A DNA stretch of 64,000 nt from Aurantiacibacter sp. MUD11 (GTDB lineage Bacteria; Pseudomonadota; Alphaproteobacteria; Sphingomonadales; Sphingomonadaceae). Made by a program: the position numbers and the translations under genes. The notes below the pieces were generated by a model. That model was not told the DNA's origin, searched no databases, and saw only the letters and a list, made by a program, of their open reading frames with translations. The DNA lies in the NCBI RefSeq assembly GCF_026967575.1, contig NZ_CP114054.1, forward strand, positions 124,001-188,000, written 5' to 3'. Shown here piece by piece: positions 58,130 through 64,000 of the stretch (its first letter is position 1; each line of letters begins with the position of its first letter).

Positions 58130-59160
58130 ACGACATGACGCCTGTCGAAACCACCCTGAAGGACTGGGAAACCGACCAGGAGGTGCGCTGGTGCCCGGGT
58201 TGCGGGGACTATGCCATCCTGAAGGCGGTGCAGCGCACCATGCCGCAGCTGGGCGCGGACCCGAAGAACACCGTCTTCGTGTCCGGCATCGGCTGCTCCA
58301 GCCGCTTTCCCTATTACATGGAGACCTACGGCTTCCACACCATCCACGGCCGAGCGCCGGCCTTTGCGACCGGCATCAAGCTGGCCAATCCGGACCTCGA
58401 CGTGTGGCTGGTGACCGGTGACGGCGACGGCCTGTCGATCGGCGGCAACCACCTGATGCATGTCCTGCGGCGCAACGTGAACATGCAGATCATGCTGTTC
58501 AACAACGAGATCTACGGCCTGACCAAGGGCCAGTTCTCGCCCACCAGCCGCATCGGTACGCGCAGCCCGTCCACGCCGGTCGGCAGCTTCGACCGTCCGA
58601 TCAACCCGTGCAGCTTTGCGCTGGGCGCCAATGCCCGGTTCGTGGCGCGCGGCTTCGACGTGTCGAAGAAGCTGCCCGACGTCTTGAAGGCCGCCCATGC
58701 CCACCAGGGCGCCGCCTTCATCGAGATCTTCCAGAACTGCATCGTCTACAACAAGGACGTGTTCGACGGTTTCGCCGCACCCAAGGGGGCGGAGGACTTC
58801 CAGCTGTGGCTGGAGGACGGCGAGCCGATGCTGTTCGCCGGCGGGACCAAGGGCATCACGCTCGATCGCGAGGCGCTGGAGCTTAGGGTGGTCGACGTTG
58901 TCGATGGCGATTGGCAGGCGGCGGGCGTGATCGTCCACAATGTCACCAACCGGTCCATCGCCCACATGCTGGTGGAAATGCCCTTCGGCGAATACCCGAT
59001 GGCGCTGGGCGTGCTCTACGACGATCCGCGGCCGACCTACGAGGTAGCCGTGGCGGAAGAGCGTGAGCGGGCGACCAGGGGCAAGGAGAACAACCTCGCC
59101 AAGCTGCTCGGCACCGGCCAGACCTGGACCGTCGACGGCACGGCCGCCGATCCGGCCTAG
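58126..59160 (+). CDS. korB: 2-oxoacid:ferredoxin oxidoreductase beta subunit
   Basis: KorB is the thiamine-diphosphate and iron-sulphur subunit of the korAB enzyme. The 344-residue protein has EVRWCPGCGDYAILKAVQ with two of the cluster cysteines, GIGCSSRFPYYM, the TPP/Mg motif GDGDGLSIGGNHLMH, NNEIYGLTKGQFSPTS and VYNKDVFDGF. It is translationally coupled to korA. In an aerobe this may back up or replace the 2-oxoglutarate dehydrogenase complex. Confidence 0.92.
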   Translation: MNDMTPVETTLKDWETDQEVRWCPGCGDYAILKAVQRTMPQLGADPKNTVFVSGIGCSSRFPYYMETYGFHTIHGRAPAFATGIKLANPDLDVWLVTGDGDGLSIGGNHLMHVLRRNVNMQIMLFNNEIYGLTKGQFSPTSRIGTRSPSTPVGSFDRPINPCSFALGANARFVARGFDVSKKLPDVLKAAHAHQGAAFIEIFQNCIVYNKDVFDGFAAPKGAEDFQLWLEDGEPMLFAGGTKGITLDREALELRVVDVVDGDWQAAGVIVHNVTNRSIAHMLVEMPFGEYPMALGVLYDDPRPTYEVAVAEERERATRGKENNLAKLLGTGQTWTVDGTAADPA

Positions 59161-59191
59161 TTCACCAACGTAAGTTACCGAACTTGCCACT

Positions 59192-59206
59192 GGCCCGCAC
59201 CGGGCC
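59192..59206 (+). terminator. weak hairpin after korB
   Basis: GGCCCG-CAC-CGGGCC is a perfect 6-bp stem 31 bp after korB but lacks a T-run. It may be a weak terminator or a stabilising stem. Another short stem, AAGTT-N4-AACTT, lies just upstream. The rest of 59161-59294 shows no gene. Confidence 0.3.
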
Positions 59207-59294
59207 TAAGGCTTCGTCTTGTAGTGTCTTCGATGGGAGCGATTTCCCGGACATAAGGCGTTGGTATATTGGGTGAATTGGAGAGCGACTGACC

Positions 59295-60584
59295 GTGCTG
59301 ATGGCAGCTCCCAATGATGTGATCCAGGACGGCCGCAGCCTCTATCGGTCGTTTGGCTTGCAGGTGCTCGCCTGTATCGTCTTCGGCACCTTGCTGCCGC
59401 CATTCCTCTATTTCGGCGGCCGAATGGCCTCGTTCGAGAACCCCACGTTCCAGAACAGCGTCATCGCCTCGATGATCGCGCTGATCGCGGGGATCTTCTT
59501 CGCCCGACGGGTGAACATCTATCCCGGCGTCAAGCAGCTGGGCGCCGTGCTGCCCACCTTTATCGCCAGCTTCGGCTTCGTCGCCCTGCTCATCCTTGCC
59601 TTCCGCTTCGACTATTCGAACCAGGTGCTGCTGATCAATTTCATGGCCTCGGTGCTCGTCTATGTCGGCGTGATGGGGCTGGCGACCAAGGCCGACACCA
59701 AGATCCTCTACACCGTCCCCGGCGGCCGGATTGCCCGGCTCGGCAACCTGGGGCTGGAGACCCGCAAGCTGCTGGAGCCGGTGCTGCCCAACCACCGCGG
59801 GGCGATCATCGTGGCCGACCTGCACGCGGACCATGACGACAGCTGGGAACGGCTGCTCGCCACCGCTGCGCTGGAAGGCGTGCCGGTGTTCCATTTCAAG
59901 CAGGTTTACGAGGCAGCCACCGGCAAGGTGTGGATCGAACACCTCGCGGAAAACAGCTTCGGATCGCTGCTGCCGAACATGAGCTTCATGCGGCTGAAGC
60001 GCCTGGCCGATATCGCGCTGGTGCTGCTGCTGCTGCCGATTCTGGTGCTGCCGTTGCTGCTGGTGGCCGTGCTGGTGAAGCTGGATTCGCACGGTCCGGT
60101 GCTGTTCCGGCAGGAGCGGGTCGGTTATCGCGGGCGGCCCTTCATGGTCACCAAGTTCCGCACCATGCGCTGCGAGGAACTGTCCGAAAGTGTCGAGGAG
60201 CGGCGCGCCAAGGCGATGACCGGCGAAAACGATCCGCGCATCACCAAGCTGGGCGCCTTCCTGCGGCGCACGCGGATCGACGAACTGCCGCAGATGCTCA
60301 ACATCCTGATGGGACACATGAGCTGGATCGGCCCGCGCCCGGAGGCGTTGGAACTGGGCAACTGGTACCGGCAGGAAATCCCATTCTACGACTACCGCCA
60401 CATCGTGCGGCCAGGCATCACCGGCTGGGCACAGGTAAACCAGGGCCACGTCACCGAATTGCAGGACATCGACGCCAAGCTCCAGTACGACTTCTATTAC
60501 ATCAAGAACTTCTCGTACTGGCTGGATTTCCTGATCCTGATGCGCACCGCGCAGGTCGTGCTGACCGGCCACGGCGCGAAGTAA
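59295..60584 (+). CDS. polyprenyl glycosylphosphotransferase (exopolysaccharide sugar transferase)
   Basis: This 429-residue membrane protein transfers a sugar-phosphate to undecaprenyl phosphate to start exopolysaccharide. About four N-terminal helices (to 130), a cytosolic domain, and a C-terminal sugar-transferase domain with FRQERVGYRGRPFMVTKFRTM, RITKLGAFLRRTRIDELPQM, MSWIGPRP and RPGITGWAQVNQGH are seen. GTG 59295 has GGAGAG 9 bases upstream, better than ATG 59301. It ends 6 bp from the convergent chain-length gene. Confidence 0.92.
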   Translation: MLMAAPNDVIQDGRSLYRSFGLQVLACIVFGTLLPPFLYFGGRMASFENPTFQNSVIASMIALIAGIFFARRVNIYPGVKQLGAVLPTFIASFGFVALLILAFRFDYSNQVLLINFMASVLVYVGVMGLATKADTKILYTVPGGRIARLGNLGLETRKLLEPVLPNHRGAIIVADLHADHDDSWERLLATAALEGVPVFHFKQVYEAATGKVWIEHLAENSFGSLLPNMSFMRLKRLADIALVLLLLPILVLPLLLVAVLVKLDSHGPVLFRQERVGYRGRPFMVTKFRTMRCEELSESVEERRAKAMTGENDPRITKLGAFLRRTRIDELPQMLNILMGHMSWIGPRPEALELGNWYRQEIPFYDYRHIVRPGITGWAQVNQGHVTELQDIDAKLQYDFYYIKNFSYWLDFLILMRTAQVVLTGHGAK

Positions 60585-60590
60585 CAGGGA

Positions 60591-61898
60591 TTAGCGGCGG
60601 CGTCGCCGCGCGTCGTAGGCCAGCAGCAGCAGGGACAGCAGCAACGCCGCGCCCGCGGCAATCCCGACCAGCAAATACCAGTCGGGCGTCACCGGACGCA
60701 CAGGCAGGACTGCCGGAGCGATGACGCGCGCGGTGGTCGGAACCTCATCGGTATCCGCCAGCGCCAGGCGTTGCAGCAACAGGCTGTAGAGCTCGCGCTT
60801 GGCGATCACTTCCTGTTGCAGGGTGCCGAGCTCGCCACCTGCGGCCGCGCGCGCCTCGACTTCGCCGCCCAGTTGCGCGAGCTGCGCCTGCAACTGCTGT
60901 TCGCGCATGGTCAGCTGCATCTGCTGCTCGGCCCGGTCCTCGGCCAGCCGCACCGCCTCGCGCGACAGGCTCTGGTCGACGGCGGCGATCCGTTCGCGCA
61001 AGTCGCGCGCGGCCGGATAGTCGGCGCGAAACTGCTCGGTGATGCGCTCGTATTCGGCCTCCAGCGCCGCACGACTGTCCTGCAGGCGCGCGATCACGGG
61101 ATCGCGGGAATCGAGCTGGCCGCTGGCGATTTCGGCCTCGATCCGATCGAGTTCCGCGCTTACCGTGGCGAGTTCGGTGGTCAGCGCCATGCGGGCTTCG
61201 TTCGACATGGCGTCGCTGCCGTCCAGCGCGACCAGCTCGGTCTCCGCCGAGGGGAGGGCGAGGATGTCGGCTTCCGACATGTTCTCCGCCAGCGCGCGCT
61301 CGGCGGTTTCCAGTTCGCCGCGCACCTCGGCCACCAGGGCTTCCAGTTCCTGCCGGGATTCCCCCAGTGAGCCGGACACCTGGTTGGCGTCCTCGATCAC
61401 GAAAGCGTCCGCCATGGCGTTGGCGACCTGGGTCGCCAGCCAGGGGTCGGCAGCGCGATAGGTGATGGAAACGAACAGGCCGTCGTCGTCCAGGCTGGCG
61501 CCGCTGCCGCGCAGCAGGATCGCCGCCGCGCGCGTAAGTCGCTCGGCTTCGCCCATGGTGCTGTTGTCGAGTTGCGGGTGGGCGGTGAGGAAGCGCTGGT
61601 CCGTCACCAGCTCCAGCTCGGTCGCGGCCCGGGTGGCGACCGGCGAGGTGCGCACGGCCACGATGCGCTCTCCCGGCAGCGGCATCGTTTCAGGATCGGC
61701 GCTCTCCGGAACGATCAGTTCCACCTGCGCCTCAGCTTCGTAGAGCTTCTCGGTCGAGAACCCGATGGCGGCGGCGATGCCCGCACAGCTGGCGACGATC
61801 GCCACGATGGGCAGACCCAGCCGCTGCCATGCCGGTCGATGCCGCACGGCGCGTGCGCCAGGACCCAGGTAATCGGCCTCGTCGTGAACTCCGCTCAT
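60591..61898 (-). CDS. Wzz/GNVR-type polysaccharide chain-length protein
   Basis: This 435-residue protein has an N-terminal helix (LPIVAIVASCAGIAAAIGFS, about 30-49), a Wzz-like periplasmic beta-strand EAEAQVELIVPES, a long coiled coil (about 170-360, rich in Glu/Ala/Arg), a GNVR-like TLQQEVIAKRELYSLLLQRL, and a C-terminal helix. It lacks a tyrosine-kinase P-loop. It should control length or export of the exopolysaccharide made with the convergent sugar transferase. ATG 61898 preferred, GTG 61904 possible. Confidence 0.85.
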   Translation of the reverse strand: MSGVHDEADYLGPGARAVRHRPAWQRLGLPIVAIVASCAGIAAAIGFSTEKLYEAEAQVELIVPESADPETMPLPGERIVAVRTSPVATRAATELELVTDQRFLTAHPQLDNSTMGEAERLTRAAAILLRGSGASLDDDGLFVSITYRAADPWLATQVANAMADAFVIEDANQVSGSLGESRQELEALVAEVRGELETAERALAENMSEADILALPSAETELVALDGSDAMSNEARMALTTELATVSAELDRIEAEIASGQLDSRDPVIARLQDSRAALEAEYERITEQFRADYPAARDLRERIAAVDQSLSREAVRLAEDRAEQQMQLTMREQQLQAQLAQLGGEVEARAAAGGELGTLQQEVIAKRELYSLLLQRLALADTDEVPTTARVIAPAVLPVRPVTPDWYLLVGIAAGAALLLSLLLLAYDARRRRR

Positions 61899-61983
61899 GG
61901 ACACTGGTTACCCGCAAGGACGCGCGCAATAAAGAGAATGTGGGGCTAGTCCTTTTGCGGCCCGGCACTATGTTCGCCCGCCG

Positions 61984-62892
61984 ATGGACAATCTTACCCA
62001 CTCGCTGACAGGTGCCCTGCTGGGGCAGGCCGGACTGAAGAAGAAGACCGGGCTGGCCATGCCTGCGCTGATCATCGGCGCGAACCTGCCCGATATCGAC
62101 GCCACCTGCTTCCTCTGGCTGGAGGGGACCGAGCACCTCGGCTTCCGCCGCGGCATCACCCACGGCCCGCCCGCCATGGTGCTGCTGCCGCTGGTGCTGG
62201 CGGGACTGTTATGGGGGTGGGACCGCTGGCAGACCAGGCGCGGCAAGCGGCCCGAGGGGCGGCTGCCGGTGCATTTCGGCTGGCTGTACCTGCTCTCGCT
62301 GATCGGCTGCCTGTCGCATCCGGCGCTCGACTGGATGAATGTCTACGGCGTGCGCCTGCTGGAGCCGTTCTCCAGCCGCTGGTTCTATGGCGACGTGCTG
62401 TTCATCATCGACCTGTGGTTGTGGCTGGCGCTGATCCTTGGCACCTGGCTTTCGCTACGGCGGGAAAAGCGCGGCGGCGACGGGCAGAAGCTGGCGCGCA
62501 ACGTGCTGGGCCTGTGCGGACTCTATGTCGTCGCCAATCTTGCCATCACGCAATACGACAAGCTGACCAACACCTCTTTCCCGGAGACGATTTCCTCACC
62601 CCCTCCCATCGCCTTCTGGCAGCGCGAGACCATCGGTGTCGGGGGCGGAGGCAGCTTCTTCATCGATGGCGAGAAGCTGGGCAACATGCCGCTCCACGCC
62701 TGCGATCTCGATGCCGCGCGGGCGCAGGACAGCCAGCTCGATGCCTTCCTGTTCTGGGCGCGCGCGCCGGTGCTCGACCGGCTGGAAGACGGCACCTGGC
62801 GAATCTCCGATGCGCGCTATTACGAAGTGCGCGACGGGCGCTTCAGCGTGGACCTGCCCGATGGTCTATGTTCGGAACCGGGCGCAAGCTGA
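61984..62892 (+). CDS. YdjM/DUF457-type membrane hydrolase-like protein
   Basis: This 302-residue protein has the metal-dependent hydrolase family start MDNLTHSLTGALLGQAGLKKKTG with conserved His5/6, then INLPDIDA-like GANLPDIDATCF and GITHGPPAM, about five membrane helices, and a soluble C-terminal domain from about 190. The family members are inner-membrane proteins, some LPS- or stress-linked; activity is unproven. A photolyase gene starts 32 bp after it. Confidence 0.8.
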   Translation: MDNLTHSLTGALLGQAGLKKKTGLAMPALIIGANLPDIDATCFLWLEGTEHLGFRRGITHGPPAMVLLPLVLAGLLWGWDRWQTRRGKRPEGRLPVHFGWLYLLSLIGCLSHPALDWMNVYGVRLLEPFSSRWFYGDVLFIIDLWLWLALILGTWLSLRREKRGGDGQKLARNVLGLCGLYVVANLAITQYDKLTNTSFPETISSPPPIAFWQRETIGVGGGGSFFIDGEKLGNMPLHACDLDAARAQDSQLDAFLFWARAPVLDRLEDGTWRISDARYYEVRDGRFSVDLPDGLCSEPGAS

Positions 62893-62924
62893 TACCGTTC
62901 TTCCCCTGAAAGCAGGGAATAGAC

Positions 62925-64000
62925 GTGTCCGAACCACAGATTGTCTGGCTGCGCCGCGACCTGCGGCTGTGCGACCACGAGGCCTTTACGGCTGCGGCGG
63001 CTGCGGGGCCGGTCGTGCCGGTCTACATCCTCGATGACGAAACACCCGGCGAACGGCGCCTGGGTGGCGCCAGCCGCTGGTGGCTGCACCATGCGCTGGA
63101 GGAACTGGGCAAGGACCTTGGCCGTCATCGTTCGCGGCTGGTCCTGCGGCGCGGCAACGCGGTGGAGGAGCTGTGCAAGCTGGCGGAGGAGGTCGGCGCC
63201 AGGACCGTCCACGCCATTCGGCATTACGAGCCGTGGTGGCGCCGTGCGCAGGGCAAGCTGAAGGACAAGCTCGACCTGCAACTGCACGACGGCAACTACC
63301 TGCTGCCGCCGGGAACCGTCACCACCGGATCGGGCACGCCCTACAAGATCTTCACCCCGTTCAAGGATGCCATGTTCGACCGCATCCAGGGTTACGACAT
63401 CCTTCCGGAGCCGAGCCTGGAGAGCCCCGAGAGTTGGCCTGCCAGCCTCTCGCTGGACGATCTCGACCTGTTGCCGTCACAGCCCGACTGGGCTGGCGGA
63501 ATGCGCCAGGCATGGGACGGCCTGCACGGCACGGCTGCGGCGATGGAGCGGTTCGACGAGTTCCTCGACAAGGTCGCGCCCTACGCCGACGACCGCAACC
63601 TGCCGAGCGAGGACGCCACCAGCCGCCTCTCGCCGCACCTGCATTTCGGCGAGGTTTCGCCGCGCATGCTGTGGGACCGGATGAGCCGCCACACCAGCGC
63701 CGGCGCGCGCATGTTCCGGGCCGAGCTGATCTGGCGCGACTATGCGCAGAACCTCGTCTGCCAGTTCCCCGACTATTCGGAAAAGCCCTATCGCGACGGG
63801 TACGAGGAGGACTTCTGGCGCAACCCCAATCGCGGCCACGTGATCCGGGAGGAACTGGAAGCCTGGCAGCAGGGCCGCACCGGCTATCCCATCGTCGATG
63901 CCGGCATGCGCCAGCTATGGGCGACCGGCTGGATGCACAACCGCGTGCGGATGATCGCCGCCAGCTTCCTCGTCAAACACCTGCTGATCGACTGGCGGCA
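62925..64000 (+). CDS. phrB: deoxyribodipyrimidine photolyase/cryptochrome (3' end outside window)
   Basis: This class I photolyase-family flavoprotein uses blue light to split pyrimidine dimers. About 358 residues are visible of the usual 450-480. GTG start (SEPQIVWLRRDLRLCDH), the N-terminal antenna domain to about 130, then the FAD domain: YADDRNLPSEDATSRLSPHLHFGEVSPR, AELIWRDYAQNL, RTGYPIVDAGMRQLWATGWMHNRVRM and ASFLVKHLL. The frame is open to the last base. Photolyase and cryptochrome cannot be told apart from this part. Confidence 0.92.
   Translation, partial: MSEPQIVWLRRDLRLCDHEAFTAAAAAGPVVPVYILDDETPGERRLGGASRWWLHHALEELGKDLGRHRSRLVLRRGNAVEELCKLAEEVGARTVHAIRHYEPWWRRAQGKLKDKLDLQLHDGNYLLPPGTVTTGSGTPYKIFTPFKDAMFDRIQGYDILPEPSLESPESWPASLSLDDLDLLPSQPDWAGGMRQAWDGLHGTAAAMERFDEFLDKVAPYADDRNLPSEDATSRLSPHLHFGEVSPRMLWDRMSRHTSAGARMFRAELIWRDYAQNLVCQFPDYSEKPYRDGYEEDFWRNPNRGHVIREELEAWQQGRTGYPIVDAGMRQLWATGWMHNRVRMIAASFLVKHLLIDWR

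Overview
The window is dense, high-GC chromosomal DNA from an aerobic alphaproteobacterium. It most resembles Sphingomonadales, probably Erythrobacteraceae. Pointers are an UrcA-family protein, the bamD/recN/ligA neighbourhood, a very large TonB-dependent receptor, a SigF/NrsF pair, BlaI/M56 genes and korAB beside aerobic succinate dehydrogenase. This is inferred from gene content; no rRNA or tRNA gene is visible. No prophage, insertion sequence, CRISPR array or plasmid marker was seen, and most genes are housekeeping.

Layout. 1-9.4 kb: DUF808 membrane protein (partial), a Mur ligase divergent from an LD-carboxypeptidase (likely murein recycling), fabD and fabG in an operon with a secreted protein and an SGNH hydrolase, dnaN, and a ferredoxin-NADP reductase. 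9.5-14.7 kb: two tandem c-di-GMP enzymes, each PAS-GGDEF-EAL-PilZ. 14.7-16.9 kb: lepA and a tiny Flp pilin gene on the other strand. 17-25.7 kb: an accessory-looking block of a methyltransferase divergent from a CmcJ-like oxygenase, a 980-residue TonB receptor, a second methyltransferase and two 2OG-Fe(II) oxygenases, one fused to TPR repeats. 25.7-32.8 kb: UrcA gene with a structured 3' UTR, bamD, two PilZ proteins, recN, a lipoprotein, ligA and a third PilZ protein. 32.9-36.1 kb: a minus-strand operon of SDR, B3-type metallo-beta-lactamase, prmA and a DUF2459 protein. 36.2-39.5 kb: sdhC-sdhD-sdhA (no sdhB) and a LysE exporter. 39.5-45 kb: membrane protein, M20 peptidase, membrane adenylate cyclase, cyclophilin and CreD. 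45-49.8 kb: ECF sigma factor/NrsF/alpha-hydroxyacid oxidase operon divergent from a BlaI repressor/M56 protease operon. 49.8-59.2 kb: zinc metallopeptidase, 3-hydroxybutyrate dehydrogenase, guaB, rsmB-type methyltransferase, rppH and korAB. 59.3-64 kb: exopolysaccharide sugar transferase and Wzz-type chain-length protein, a YdjM-like membrane protein and a photolyase cut by the window end.

The most interesting signals are regulatory. Two perfect BlaI-type palindromes, centres 21 bp apart, lie before the blaI-like gene. The same ACAAACGT core recurs in the sdhC/SDR-MBL and UrcA/bamD intergenic regions, suggesting a BlaI regulon joining a protease-sensor, a beta-lactamase, respiration and outer-membrane assembly. 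The divergent ECF sigma gene carries an exact GTAACC-N16-CGAA SigF-type promoter that overlaps its apparent start codon. The adenylate cyclase SD is locked in a perfect 9-bp hairpin. c-di-GMP is a second theme, with two bifunctional PilZ-tailed enzymes, three lone PilZ proteins, a Flp pilin and exopolysaccharide genes.
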